The notes beneath the pieces are model-generated. The model was given only the letters and a program-made list of their open reading frames with translations, was not told where the DNA came from and ran no database searches. Of a DNA stretch of 64,000 nucleotides, positions 35,936-45,673 are shown one piece after another (position 1 is the first letter of the stretch; every line of letters starts with the position of its first letter). The DNA comes from Oscillospiraceae bacterium (GTDB lineage: Bacteria; Bacillota; Clostridia; Oscillospirales; Oscillospiraceae), in the NCBI GenBank assembly GCA_009784725.1, contig WQXS01000002.1:1-64000 (forward strand). Direction: 5' to 3'. The translations under genes and the position numbers were made by a program.

Positions 35936-38002
35936 TTAGTTCTCCCGGGTTATTGGTTCAAAGTACAAAAAATGAAATCCATACATTGAATATATCGGAG
36001 CACTGTCAATATATATGTAATTATCATAAATCCACGTGAGCAAATCCGGATTGCTCTCTGTGACATAATCTAGAGAAGCATTTGTTGTGATAAACGGTCT
36101 GCCAACGTTTTCTCGGATTGTTGTATCTAAATGTCTAATCGATTCTTGTGTAATTGCATAGTTTGCCATATCAGTGGTATAAATTTGAGTATCCAACCCT
36201 AGCATTGAATATAACTCTACAGCACCAAAACCCCACGCTGTTACATTCCCTTGAACTATATAAGGAAACGATTCTACAATATGTGCAACAACAGCGTTCC
36301 TGCTCCACATGTCTCTATTGTTGTTCTGACTCATTAATGTATAACTATAGTTTGTTATAGATCCGATTGTAATTGTAAAAAGAATAAATAATGTTCCTAT
36401 TCCCATTGCTCCTTTTATACTGCATAATATATTCACAGCCCCTTCTTTAAAATTACTAAAAAATTGTTTAACAGAAGGTAACCAATGTTGTGCAAGTAAT
36501 GCAAGCATGACAAAATAAACCATATATGCACCTTCATGATGACCCCATGACGCTCTGTTCATATAATATGTCATACCTCCCAATGCCAAAACAGCAAAAG
36601 AAAAATACGCGGAATATATATAACTGTTATTTCTGTTGCTGTTAAATAAACGTATGTTAATCAGTGCTTTCGCTATAAAACATAATGACATAGCCAGCAC
36701 AAGCATCCACGCACTTAATTTCCTTGGGGGTAGCATTTGCAAGAAATTAACAAATTGGGAACTGCCGGTAGCAAGAAAAAACGCCCTAATATCTAACAAC
36801 GCCCCCCCGTGTGTCACATTGTAAAGGTTTACAAATCCAACAGCCATAAATATTGCAGCAACAAAAACACCTGCACATACGAAAAGATTTCTCCACAACT
36901 TTTTACTTTTAAAAGAATGCGTTTGAAGACTCTGCATTGCTATAAATGAAACCCATGCAAGCACAGCAACCAAACCGTTATCTGTTGACCAAACAAGCAG
37001 AAGCGATGATAACGGTAGACCTGCAATAATAAACAACTTTAGATTTTTATGCTTGAAATAAAATGCTATAAATGCAGCCATAGCTGCAATCGGTATTTGC
37101 CTGTGAGGCATTATTTGCCAATACCGGGATATCCAGAGGTTGATGCATATAACACAAATCACTGTAAGATACTTGATTGTGTTATTTTTTATTGTAATAT
37201 GGATAACATACGCAAACGCAAGTAATACAAAAACACTTCCTAACGAAATAAGAATATTAAAAATGAGTAATAAATCAGTGCCGCCAAGTGCTCTAAAAAT
37301 TCTCATTGGTATACTGAATAAAATTCCGTAATGTCCGTAGATACTGGTCACTTCTAAACTAAATGGAACTCCGAAAGTAGCATTATATGCCGAGACATAG
37401 TAAGCATGAGCATGTAAAGAATTTTGATAGTCTGTAAAAATATGCGGAGAAAATTGTTGATACCCAACAGCTATAGCTAAAATACTACATAATAAAATGT
37501 AGATTTTATTACTATTTGTTGGTTTATCAATTGATGATATATGTATATTTGTTGTATACAGAAATAACATAAATAACAGCACAGTTATAATAAAAATTAT
37601 TGGTGTCGGTATAGTATGCCAAAATAACAACCCCGCCATTTCAGGTCCCGGGTGATTAACCATCTCATTTACATATAAAAAATAGCACATCACGCAGAAT
37701 GCTAATAAAACTACACAAAATGAACTCAAACAAAGTATCTTATTTTGATTGCTAAATAACTTGAACCGGGCAGGAATTTTCTTGATAATCAACCAAAAAA
37801 TCAGGAAAGTAAAAATAAACAGTAATAGAGACATAACATAAATCATTACTGAACTGAAGGGTAACGAAAATATACTGTATCTGAAATTTGGATCAAGCAT
37901 GTAATACCAATATATTGCGGTAACAAATAAACTTAAGACAGCCGCAGCCGCATATTTTATATAGCTTTCATTTGTAGAACTGATATCCTTACTTTCAATC
38001 AC
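35936..38002 (-). CDS. Polytopic membrane protein, possible GT-C glycosyltransferase
   Basis: A 688-residue protein with about thirteen hydrophobic helices from ~17 to ~550 and a soluble C-terminal tail of ~130 residues. HIFTDYQNSLHAHAYYVSAYNATFGVPF lies in a large first extracytoplasmic loop; an acidic residue in such a loop is typical of GT-C enzymes using lipid-linked donors. No named family was recognised. The start is GTG at 38002 after GGAGAG. A run of seven G on the coding strand lies at 36802-36808. Its neighbours pseG and the GtrB-like transferase fit a lipid-linked sugar transferase. Confidence 0.55.
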   Translation of the reverse strand: MIESKDISSTNESYIKYAAAAVLSLFVTAIYWYYMLDPNFRYSIFSLPFSSVMIYVMSLLLFIFTFLIFWLIIKKIPARFKLFSNQNKILCLSSFCVVLLAFCVMCYFLYVNEMVNHPGPEMAGLLFWHTIPTPIIFIITVLLFMLFLYTTNIHISSIDKPTNSNKIYILLCSILAIAVGYQQFSPHIFTDYQNSLHAHAYYVSAYNATFGVPFSLEVTSIYGHYGILFSIPMRIFRALGGTDLLLIFNILISLGSVFVLLAFAYVIHITIKNNTIKYLTVICVICINLWISRYWQIMPHRQIPIAAMAAFIAFYFKHKNLKLFIIAGLPLSSLLLVWSTDNGLVAVLAWVSFIAMQSLQTHSFKSKKLWRNLFVCAGVFVAAIFMAVGFVNLYNVTHGGALLDIRAFFLATGSSQFVNFLQMLPPRKLSAWMLVLAMSLCFIAKALINIRLFNSNRNNSYIYSAYFSFAVLALGGMTYYMNRASWGHHEGAYMVYFVMLALLAQHWLPSVKQFFSNFKEGAVNILCSIKGAMGIGTLFILFTITIGSITNYSYTLMSQNNNRDMWSRNAVVAHIVESFPYIVQGNVTAWGFGAVELYSMLGLDTQIYTTDMANYAITQESIRHLDTTIRENVGRPFITTNASLDYVTESNPDLLTWIYDNYIYIDSAPIYSMYGFHFLYFEPITREN

Positions 38003-38020
38003 TATTTTCTCTCCGCTTTA

Positions 38021-38887
38021 TTATTTTGTCTTCTTTAAAATATTTAAATCAATCAAATCCTTGTTGTTAAAATACCATATAAATAGCTCCTCAATCGCTT
38101 TATATAAAGATGTTGGCTCAAACCATGAAACTTGAGCTTTTAATCTTTTATTTGAAGCGGTATATTCATTATTTCGTCCTTCAGGATTTAATACACTAAT
38201 ATCAAGATTTTTCTCTGACACAATTTTTATGATATCTGCAATCTCAGTGAGTAAAACCGGTTTCCCTGAAACAAAATTATAATCATTATAATCAGGTTTA
38301 TTTTCAATTAACCATTCGACTATATCCGGTAAATCATCAATATAAATATAGTCAAAACAACATTCACGTCTTATTGTTAAAGGCAAATCAAATATCGCTT
38401 TACAACAAAGATTGGAAATAAATTTATATGTCCAATCTTCATACTTCCCGAAAATACCAAAAAAACGCAGATTATAAATATTATCCGAGTTTCTTGCGTA
38501 TGCATTCATTATATATTTTGCCAATCCGTAGCCATCTGCCGGAATACTGTTACCAATATCATTTTCACCAACATTAATAATATCATAACGTTTATCATAC
38601 TCTGCACCCGAGCCGAAATATACTATCTTTTCCAGATTATTACTATATTTTTCTAAGTTAAAAAACATCTTTAGATCAGTATCCAGAATATCATTAACGC
38701 CGGATGCAGCATGAATTAACACATCAACTTTATTTCCATCAAAATAACGCGACACCGCATTATAATCTGTTAAATCCAGCTCATCTCTTGCTGGTGTAAG
38801 TAATGAATATTTTTCATTAAAGGCTTCAACAAGATTATTCCCGATAAATCCAACCTTACCCGTACCTGTAATCATCACTCGTTTCAT
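38021..38887 (-). CDS. Extended SDR, RmlD/YerF-like ketoreductase
   Basis: A 288-residue dehydrogenase. VMITGTGKVGFIGNNLVE is a slightly enlarged nucleotide loop, and YGLAK (~145) provides the catalytic tyrosine and lysine. FDYIYIDDLPDIVEWLI is the substrate-domain block. The ATG follows the stop of the thiamine-diphosphate enzyme by one base, so the two are coupled. If that enzyme attaches a two-carbon unit to a CDP-4-keto-sugar as YerE does, this protein is in the position of the YerF reductase that finishes yersiniose. The order is suggestive; sequence alone cannot prove it. Confidence 0.7.
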   Translation of the reverse strand: MKRVMITGTGKVGFIGNNLVEAFNEKYSLLTPARDELDLTDYNAVSRYFDGNKVDVLIHAASGVNDILDTDLKMFFNLEKYSNNLEKIVYFGSGAEYDKRYDIINVGENDIGNSIPADGYGLAKYIMNAYARNSDNIYNLRFFGIFGKYEDWTYKFISNLCCKAIFDLPLTIRRECCFDYIYIDDLPDIVEWLIENKPDYNDYNFVSGKPVLLTEIADIIKIVSEKNLDISVLNPEGRNNEYTASNKRLKAQVSWFEPTSLYKAIEELFIWYFNNKDLIDLNILKKTK

Positions 38888-38888
38888 A

Positions 38889-40679
38889 CTACTTACCCTC
38901 CGAGATTTTCATATTTTCACGGTGTTCATCATCGGGTAAAAATGGGAATAACAGCTCCAGCGAGGGTGTTTCCATTACACCGTTTGCTCCCATTTTACTT
39001 TTCATTATAGGTAGATACTCAACATCCATTGTTGTTATCATTTCTACGATTTTTGGTTCATTATCAATCAGTGCTTTTTTTACACATTTTTCTGCATCCT
39101 TTGCACTGTCAATTTTAATATACTTTAGTCCGTAAGCTTGTGCAAGTAACTCAAAATTCGGAAATGATATCCCGCTCTCTTTTGTGCAACCGGCATATCT
39201 GCTGTTAAAATGAGTTTCCTGCATTGTATGTATCTGCCTGTATCCCTGATTACTATCTACAAAGACAATAACCGGAAGATTATATTGTTTTAATAGAGCA
39301 AGTTCCTGTATGTTATGCTGCAGACCCCCATCACCTTCGCAAACAATTGTTCTTGACCCGGCGGCAACGCATGCTCCTATGGCTTCCGGCAATGCAGTTC
39401 CCATGCTTCCAAGTCCAATGTGGTTTATTGTTTTTTGCTCTTTATAGATGCGGGGAATAGAAAATGCATATGCAAATGCGGACGGTGATGTTACTAATAC
39501 ATCGTTATCACCCATATACTGCCCTATATATTGTGCCACTTTATATGGATTTACCGAAGAATTATCAGGTGCAATATATTCATTGACAGCAAGATATTTC
39601 TGTTTCATTGAATTACAATATTCCCACCATTCCAAACGCTCATTGTTAGTAACATTATTGTTGCTCAGTAGTGCGTTCAAAAAACATTTTGCGTCACATT
39701 TAATCTTAACAGTATCCGGCATGTTCAACTTTTCAAGCTCTGCAGAATCTACGTTAACAACTACTCTTTTGGCGTTTTTCGCAAAGTTGCTTTCGTTATA
39801 TGCGGTGAGGTAGTACCGCAGCCCACTACCAATTGACAACATAAAATCACTGTTTTGTAAGATATAATTTGCATATCTGTCTGCTAATGCCCCGACACAT
39901 CCAAAGTAATATTTCTCATCCTCATTTTTTAGTATACCCCGCACACGTCGTGATGATATTACAGGTATTTCCCATTTTATTACAAATTGAATTAATTGAT
40001 CTTCTGCATGAGCAAGTTTTACACCGCTGCCTATCATCAGCACCGGACGTTTAGAGTTATTAAACAAAGAAATTATAATGTCTTCATCGCTTTGCTGTAA
40101 TTTTAAAGGTTTTTCATATCCTTCCGCAACCGGGTCAAATCCTTTTAGTATTTTCGGGTCAATTAGTTTTGCCTGGATATCAAGAGGAATATCAAGCCAT
40201 ACCGGGCCGGGACGCTCATGTTGTGAAATAAAAAACGCTTTTTCCAAGTGATATTTTACATCTTCAGCATCCATAACAGTTACGGCATACTTTGTAACAG
40301 GCTTGACAATCGATACAATGTCAACCTCCTGCGCACCTGTTTGGCGAACTCCCGGAATTGTAGAAATTGTATCAGTCCTGACTTGCCCGGATATATATAT
40401 AACGGGTGTTGAATCTATAAATGATGAAGCAAGAGCAGTTACAGTATTTGTCGCTCCCGGTCCTGTTGTAACAATACAGACACCCGGTTTTCCCGAATAT
40501 AGCGAGTATCCGTCGGCACAAAAACCGCTTGCCTGCTCGTGTAAATTATGGTATCTGTTTATTGCTTTGTTTTGTACCAAAGAATCCACAATATGCATTA
40601 TTCCTCCTCCGGATAGGAGGAATACATCCTTTACGTCCTCTTTTTCAAGAAAACTTACTATATAATCTGATAATTTCAT
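38889..40679 (-). CDS. Thiamine-diphosphate enzyme of acetolactate-synthase type (YerE-like candidate)
   Basis: A 596-residue three-domain TPP enzyme. HEQASGFCADGY (~45) holds the glutamate that activates thiamine; TTGPGATNTVTALASSF follows. GDGGLQHNIQEL and DSNQGY (~430-465) form the TPP-Mg motif. The family includes acetolactate synthases, but the gene sits among sugar genes between a probable pseH and an SDR, with no ilvN or amino-acid genes. YerE, of the same family, transfers an acetyl unit from pyruvate to C4 of CDP-4-keto-3,6-dideoxyglucose, and the RfbF/G/H enzymes for such a substrate are encoded here. A branched-chain sugar is inferred. Carboxylation or decarboxylation of another ketoacid remains possible. 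Confidence 0.75.
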   Translation of the reverse strand: MKLSDYIVSFLEKEDVKDVFLLSGGGIMHIVDSLVQNKAINRYHNLHEQASGFCADGYSLYSGKPGVCIVTTGPGATNTVTALASSFIDSTPVIYISGQVRTDTISTIPGVRQTGAQEVDIVSIVKPVTKYAVTVMDAEDVKYHLEKAFFISQHERPGPVWLDIPLDIQAKLIDPKILKGFDPVAEGYEKPLKLQQSDEDIIISLFNNSKRPVLMIGSGVKLAHAEDQLIQFVIKWEIPVISSRRVRGILKNEDEKYYFGCVGALADRYANYILQNSDFMLSIGSGLRYYLTAYNESNFAKNAKRVVVNVDSAELEKLNMPDTVKIKCDAKCFLNALLSNNNVTNNERLEWWEYCNSMKQKYLAVNEYIAPDNSSVNPYKVAQYIGQYMGDNDVLVTSPSAFAYAFSIPRIYKEQKTINHIGLGSMGTALPEAIGACVAAGSRTIVCEGDGGLQHNIQELALLKQYNLPVIVFVDSNQGYRQIHTMQETHFNSRYAGCTKESGISFPNFELLAQAYGLKYIKIDSAKDAEKCVKKALIDNEPKIVEMITTMDVEYLPIMKSKMGANGVMETPSLELLFPFLPDDEHRENMKISEGK

Positions 40680-41167
40680 TTACACACCTTTTTATATAAC
40701 AAAAAGTCATTTTCTTGTTCAATATCAAATCTAAATCCACATTTCTCAATTGTTTTTATCGAAGCTATATTAGCCGAATGAATTTCAGCAAAGAAGCACC
40801 ATAGTCCGGTTTTCTTATATTCTTCAATAACAGTATTAATGGATTCAGATGCATATCCTTGCTTTTGAAATGACAGTTCTCCGATAAGATAACCTATCTG
40901 TAATGAGTTTTCTTGTATATTGGACACACCGACAAGTCCGATTGGTGTCATGCTTTCCGGATGGATTATTATATATTCAACCCTTGTTTCATCGTTCAGA
41001 TAAATTGTATTGAACCATTCAATGTGATGCTCTGTTGCTAACGGTTCCGGTATACGAAAATACTCATATATCTCAGGCGTACTTCGCCACTTAACTATGT
41101 ATTCTGTATCTTCAATACATATTTCGCGGAATATAAGACGCTCTGACTTGAAGCTTTTAGTTTTCAA
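40676..41167 (-). CDS. pseH: GNAT acetyltransferase, probable PseH
   Basis: A 163-residue GNAT protein of the RimJ-like group. SERLIFREI opens the fold, SLQIGYLIGELSFQKQGYASESI (~85-108) is the acetyl-CoA region, with QKQGYA in place of the R/Q-x-x-G-x-G/A loop, and CGFRF ends it. Located between pseI and the TPP enzyme, it is well placed to acetylate the 4-amino group of UDP-4-amino-4,6-dideoxy-AltNAc, the PseH step. Start is TTG at 41167, overlapping pseI by 11 bases, with GAGGAG upstream. The symbol rests mainly on context. Confidence 0.65.
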   Translation of the reverse strand: MKTKSFKSERLIFREICIEDTEYIVKWRSTPEIYEYFRIPEPLATEHHIEWFNTIYLNDETRVEYIIIHPESMTPIGLVGVSNIQENSLQIGYLIGELSFQKQGYASESINTVIEEYKKTGLWCFFAEIHSANIASIKTIEKCGFRFDIEQENDFLLYKKVCK

Positions 41168-42200
41168 AATTAATTAACTCCTCACTTAACGGTTCACCAT
41201 ATGCAATATCATTTTTTGCGGTTTTTCCTATAATATTATCGTAATGTTTGGGTTTCATTCCATGCCCGGGTCTGATCACTTTAATATTTTCTGAACTGAA
41301 CATTTCACCTTTTTTTATTGCTTTTGTTGAAAATATAGAGCGTCGGAATGTTAATGAAGCTTTTTCTGTTTCCCCCGGCTCATATATTACTTTGCCTTGC
41401 ATTTTTTCAGCTGCTCTTATACCTTTTACCATCTCGGCATATTCATGCGGCTCCATTGAAAAATCACTGTCAGGGTTTTTTATTGCCCTGCTAAGGCAAA
41501 AGTGCTTTTCAATAACACAAGCTCCAAGAGCAACCGCAGCAATCGGCGCAACCGAACCCATCGTATGGTCAGATAACCCTGCGCTGCATTTGAACCTTTT
41601 TATCATATCCGGAATAGTTAGTAAGTTCATATCTTTATTATTTGCAGGATATTCACTGGTACATTTGAGCAGGACTATTTTTTCCCTTGAAAGACCTTCG
41701 CCAATCATGGCGTCAACAGCATCATCAATTTCTTCAATACTACCCATGCCGCATGAAACCATCATCGGTTTTCCTTTGCGTGCTATGTGTTTTATTAGAG
41801 GAATATGTACCAGTTCAAAAGATGCTATTTTATAAACATCAACATTCAGCGATTCTAAAAAATCAGCTCCGTTTTCATCAAATGGAGTAGAAAGAAAATC
41901 CAAGCCGGCTTTTTCACACTCTGCTTTTATTTCAGCCTGCCATGAATATGGTGTTGCCGCTTCTTTATATAGATTATATAAATTGTACCCATCCCAGAGC
42001 CCCCCCTTAATTTGGAAGTACTCATTGTCACAATCAATTGTTAAGCTGTCTGCCGTATAAGTTTGTATTTTAAGACAATCCGCTCCTGCTTCTTTGGCTG
42101 CATGTATGATTTTTATTGCATTTTCAAAATCGCCTGCATGATTAGCAGACATTTCGGCAATTATATATACACCTTTTTTAAGCTTCTCAACTAACGGCAT
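41157..42200 (-). CDS. pseI: Pseudaminic acid synthase
   Basis: A 347-residue NeuB-family synthase that condenses phosphoenolpyruvate with 2,4-diacetamido-2,4,6-trideoxy-L-altrose. YIIAEMSANHAGDFENAI, KIQTYTADS, FLSTPFDENGADFLE and GLSDHTMGSVAPIAAVALGACVIEKHF form the TIM barrel; the C-terminal ~60 residues are the SAF/antifreeze-like domain (RRSIFSTKAIKKGE, IRPGHGMKPKHYD). FSMEPHEYAEMV matches PseI. It overlaps pseC by 14 bases. A C7 tract occurs at 42000-42006 inside the gene. Confidence 0.92.
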   Translation of the reverse strand: MPLVEKLKKGVYIIAEMSANHAGDFENAIKIIHAAKEAGADCLKIQTYTADSLTIDCDNEYFQIKGGLWDGYNLYNLYKEAATPYSWQAEIKAECEKAGLDFLSTPFDENGADFLESLNVDVYKIASFELVHIPLIKHIARKGKPMMVSCGMGSIEEIDDAVDAMIGEGLSREKIVLLKCTSEYPANNKDMNLLTIPDMIKRFKCSAGLSDHTMGSVAPIAAVALGACVIEKHFCLSRAIKNPDSDFSMEPHEYAEMVKGIRAAEKMQGKVIYEPGETEKASLTFRRSIFSTKAIKKGEMFSSENIKVIRPGHGMKPKHYDNIIGKTAKNDIAYGEPLSEELINFEN

Positions 42201-43323
42201 CTTTCACCGCCTTGATTACATATTCGACTTGCTCATCTGTTAATGTCTGATGTAATGGTATGGTAATTAAACTCTCAAATGCATCCTCTGCTATCGGGCA
42301 AGTTCCTTTTTCGTATCCTAATGATTGATAGTAAGGCATTAAATAAACAGGTAGATAATGTGCATTAACCCCAATATTTTTTTCCCTTAGAATGTTAAAA
42401 ATTTCTCGTCTGCGCAGCTTATCATCTAAGCGTATTGTATAGAGATGACGTACAGGATTGCTCCACTCAGGTGTTTTTTGTATTTTTAATGGAAGATTTT
42501 CAAACGCCTTATTATAACATTCAACTATTTCTTTACGTCGTTTTGAAAATCTGTCCAGTTTATTAAATTGTGTAATCCCCAGAGCGCATTGGAAATCAGT
42601 AAGCCTGTAATTATATCCAAGCTCCTGCATCTCATAATACCAACTGTCATTCACTCCGTCCGTATTGACATATTGCTTCGAGTCGCGTGTAATCCCGTGT
42701 GTGCGTAACTTCAACAGCTTCTTATATATTTCTTCATCATTTGTTGTAACCGCTCCGCCTTCACCGGTTGTTATAGTTTTTACAGGATGGAAAGACCATA
42801 TTTGCATTCCCGGATATTCACCCTGATGTTTTCCCCGTACTAACCCGCCTATGCTATGTGCAGAATCTTGTATAATTTTAAGATTATATTCCTCAGCAAG
42901 TTTTATATATGCATCCATATCGCATAATTCTCCGCCATAATGAACAGGGATTATTGCTTTTGTTTTTTTGGTTATTTTCTCTTTAACCTTATTAATATCA
43001 AGAAGCATGGTCTCAGGGTCGATATCCGCAAAAACCGGATGTGCTCCGCAGTATAGAGCGCAGTTGGCCGACGCTGCAAACGTGATTGGTGATGTGATAA
43101 TCTCATCTCCCGGTTCCAAATCCAACGCCAATGCAGCAATATGTAATGCAGCTGTCCCGTTTGCAACAACCACAGCATATTGTGAACCTGTTTTTTCTGC
43201 TAAAACTGCTTCAAACTCTGCAACCTTAGGTCCGGTCGTCAGGTAGCCGCTTTTTAGTGATTCAATGACAGCGGAAATATCATCTTCCTCTATACATTGA
43301 ACGCCATAATGAATATATTCCAT
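42187..43323 (-). CDS. pseC: UDP-4-amino-4,6-dideoxy-AltNAc aminotransferase (PseC)
   Basis: A 378-residue PLP-dependent DegT-family aminotransferase acting after PseB. GYLTTGPKVAEFE, ANGTAALHIAALAL, SPITFAASANCALYCGAHPVF, QDSAHSIGG and the lysine-bearing SFHPVKTITTGEGGAV block are intact, and the length is usual. It aminates C4 of the 4-keto-L-altrose intermediate. Its ATG follows the pseB stop by one base and its end overlaps pseI, giving the order pseB-pseC-pseI-pseH. Confidence 0.9.
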   Translation of the reverse strand: MEYIHYGVQCIEEDDISAVIESLKSGYLTTGPKVAEFEAVLAEKTGSQYAVVVANGTAALHIAALALDLEPGDEIITSPITFAASANCALYCGAHPVFADIDPETMLLDINKVKEKITKKTKAIIPVHYGGELCDMDAYIKLAEEYNLKIIQDSAHSIGGLVRGKHQGEYPGMQIWSFHPVKTITTGEGGAVTTNDEEIYKKLLKLRTHGITRDSKQYVNTDGVNDSWYYEMQELGYNYRLTDFQCALGITQFNKLDRFSKRRKEIVECYNKAFENLPLKIQKTPEWSNPVRHLYTIRLDDKLRRREIFNILREKNIGVNAHYLPVYLMPYYQSLGYEKGTCPIAEDAFESLITIPLHQTLTDEQVEYVIKAVKDAVS

Positions 43324-43324
43324 A

Positions 43325-44329
43325 TTAATAGTACTCCGGCAATAGTTCCTTTAAATCATCAACACTTAGCCACCATGTATTTTTATCTGATGTATACTCC
43401 CATCCGGCTTCAACTTTTTTTCCACCGGGAATAATACCTGTTTCAACCGTCCACCAGTCATAGTTCGGGTAGATTACATAGTGGTCATCATATTCATATG
43501 TTCTAAGTGAATCCGAGGATGTTATCATACATTCGTGAACTTTTTCTCCCTCACGGATACCTGTTACATCATAAGCACCTTTTTTAAGCATCGCTTCAAT
43601 CAAATCGGTTACATAAAACGAAGGATTTTTATAAACAAATGTCTCTCCACCTTTTGAAAGCTCCAGAGCTTTCATTACCAAGGAAACAGATTTGTCAAGT
43701 GTCATCCAGAATCTTGTCATATTTTCATCGGTTAAGGGTAATTTATCTATACCTGCATCTAATTTCTGTTTAAAAAACGGTATTACTGACCCGCGGCTAC
43801 CCGCAACATTTCCGTATCTGACTACAGAAAAACGGACATGACGTCTTCCTGCATAACTATTTGCTGCAGTAAACAGTTTATCCGAAACTAGCTTGGTTCC
43901 GCCGTAAAGATTAATCGGACTCACAGCTTTATCAGTAGATAGTGCTATAACTCTTTTTACACTTTCATTTTCCAAAGATGCATTAATTACATTCATTGCA
44001 CCTACAATGTTTGTGTTTACTGCTTCTATTGGATTATATTCACATGCGGGAACCTGTTTCATTGCTGCAGCATGTATTACATAATCAACTCCATTTAATG
44101 CTTTGCTTAACCTTTTTTCATCTCTGACATCCCCGATAAAAAACCGCAAACGGTCTATATGCTCAGCAAATTCCTGCTGCATTAAAAATTGTTTATACTC
44201 ATCCCTCGAGTAAATAATAATACGTCGTGCTTCGGTATTTTCCAATAAATATCTGGTACACGCATGTCCAAATGAACCGGACCCGCCGGTTATTAAAAAG
44301 GAACAAACTTTATAACTCAAACTAAACAC
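43325..44329 (-). CDS. pseB: UDP-GlcNAc 4,6-dehydratase, C5-inverting (PseB)
   Basis: A 334-residue SDR of the FlaA1/PseB type. FLITGGSGSFGHACTRYLL binds NADP, AAAMKQVPACEYNPIEAVNTNI gives the typical modified catalytic region, ALSTDKAVSPINLYGGTKLVSDKLF contains YGGTK, and FSVVRYGNVAGSRGSVIPFF follows. It converts UDP-GlcNAc to the 4-keto-6-deoxy-L-altro sugar. The start is uncertain: GTG 44329 overlaps the rfbH stop, while TTG 44320 is better spaced from AGAGG. The sister route to legionaminate uses a related dehydratase, but PseG in the same run supports pseudaminate. Confidence 0.88.
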   Translation of the reverse strand: MFSLSYKVCSFLITGGSGSFGHACTRYLLENTEARRIIIYSRDEYKQFLMQQEFAEHIDRLRFFIGDVRDEKRLSKALNGVDYVIHAAAMKQVPACEYNPIEAVNTNIVGAMNVINASLENESVKRVIALSTDKAVSPINLYGGTKLVSDKLFTAANSYAGRRHVRFSVVRYGNVAGSRGSVIPFFKQKLDAGIDKLPLTDENMTRFWMTLDKSVSLVMKALELSKGGETFVYKNPSFYVTDLIEAMLKKGAYDVTGIREGEKVHECMITSSDSLRTYEYDDHYVIYPNYDWWTVETGIIPGGKKVEAGWEYTSDKNTWWLSVDDLKELLPEYY

Positions 44330-45668
44330 CTCTAAACTCAGATTTAATTGCGATAATTATAGCTTCAACTTGCTCGGGTGAAAGACCGGGGTAAACACCG
44401 ACCCAGAGTGTATTATTCATTACTTTGTCTGTTTCTGTTAACTCACCTATTATACGATAATCAATTCCTTCATTCATGTTTTCAAAGCATGGGTGCTTTG
44501 TAATATTTCCGGCAAATATATTTCTTGTTTGTATGCCTTTATGTTCAAGTGCCACAGCTAATTGATTGCGTGATAAAGGTGAATTTTCTTTAATTGTAAT
44601 TACAAAACCAAATGGACTCATTTTTGAGCTTGGTTCTTCTTCAGGTAAAATGAGCCACTGTGATAAATCATCCAACCCGCTGCGAATTGCCTGCCAGTTT
44701 TCACGGCGTTTTTCTATAAAACCCGGCAGCTTATCTATTTGAGCACAGCCTATTGCGGCTTGCATTTCGGTTATTTTTAAATTATATCCCAAGTGTGAAT
44801 AAACATATTTATGGTCATAGCCCATTGGTAAATCACCAAATTGCTTTGAAAATCGATGGCCGCATGAATCATCCACTCCGGGAGGGCAAACACAATCTCT
44901 GCCCCAGTCTCTGAGCGATAATAATGCACGGGCTAAAATCGGGTCCTTTGTATATACCGCTCCGCCTTCACCCATTGTAATATGATGAGCGGGGTAAAAG
45001 CTGGATGTACCAATGTCTCCTACGGTTCCTGTTTTGACATACCCATTACCTAAATCATACTCTGCTCCGAGTGCATCGCAATTATCTTCTAATAAAAATA
45101 ATTTATTTTTCTTGCAAAATTCTGAGATAGTTTTTAGGTCAAATGCATTTCCAAGAGTATGGGCCATAAAGACTGCTTTGGTTTTTGGCGATAATGTTTC
45201 TTCCAGCCTTGATATATCAATATTATATGACGGTATTTTTATATCAATAAATATCGGTATACAACCTAGTTGTACAACAGGAGAAACAGTCGTTGGAAAA
45301 CCCATAGCGACTGTGATGATCTCATCTCCTTTTTTTATTCTTCGCTCGCCAAGTAAAGGTGATGTTAGTGCTGCAAATGCAAGCAAGTTAGCTGATGATC
45401 CGGAGTTAACAGCATAAACATATGGTAAACCAAGGTACTCTGACATTTTACGTTCAAACTCATTTGCATACTTACCTGCTGTGAGCCAAAAATCAAGTGC
45501 ACTGTCTACAAGATTTGTCATCTCCCGGTTATCATAGACACGAGCTGCAAACGGAATGCGAGAACCCTTTTCGTAAGGAATTTTTTGATTATGAAAGGTT
45601 TCACAGTATGCTGACACCATTGAAAGTATTTTTTCTCTTGCCTCTGCTTCTGTGTGACTATCAAACAT
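44322..45668 (-). CDS. rfbH: CDP-4-keto-6-deoxyglucose 3-dehydrase (E1)
   Basis: A 448-residue PMP/[2Fe-2S] enzyme of the DegT fold. The usual Schiff-base lysine is replaced by histidine in SFYPAHHITMGEGGAV, the hallmark of RfbH/AscC. The cluster cysteines CVCPPGVDDSC (CX1CX7C) are present, with DNCDALG upstream. It removes the C3 hydroxyl of CDP-4-keto-6-deoxyglucose together with a flavin/iron-sulfur reductase (E3), which I do not find in the window. It lies four bases or so after rfbG, and pseB follows with a short overlap. Its product is a likely substrate for the TPP enzyme at 38889. Confidence 0.92.
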   Translation of the reverse strand: MFDSHTEAEAREKILSMVSAYCETFHNQKIPYEKGSRIPFAARVYDNREMTNLVDSALDFWLTAGKYANEFERKMSEYLGLPYVYAVNSGSSANLLAFAALTSPLLGERRIKKGDEIITVAMGFPTTVSPVVQLGCIPIFIDIKIPSYNIDISRLEETLSPKTKAVFMAHTLGNAFDLKTISEFCKKNKLFLLEDNCDALGAEYDLGNGYVKTGTVGDIGTSSFYPAHHITMGEGGAVYTKDPILARALLSLRDWGRDCVCPPGVDDSCGHRFSKQFGDLPMGYDHKYVYSHLGYNLKITEMQAAIGCAQIDKLPGFIEKRRENWQAIRSGLDDLSQWLILPEEEPSSKMSPFGFVITIKENSPLSRNQLAVALEHKGIQTRNIFAGNITKHPCFENMNEGIDYRIIGELTETDKVMNNTLWVGVYPGLSPEQVEAIIIAIKSEFRGV

Positions 45669-45673
45669 TAATC

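Noticed and set aside
38889..40679. Biosynthetic acetolactate synthase (ilvB)
   Set aside because: No ilvN, ilvC or other branched-chain genes nearby; the gene is embedded in and coupled to sugar genes.
41248..41835. 195-codon plus-strand open frame
   Set aside because: Antisense to pseI, which has full family motifs.
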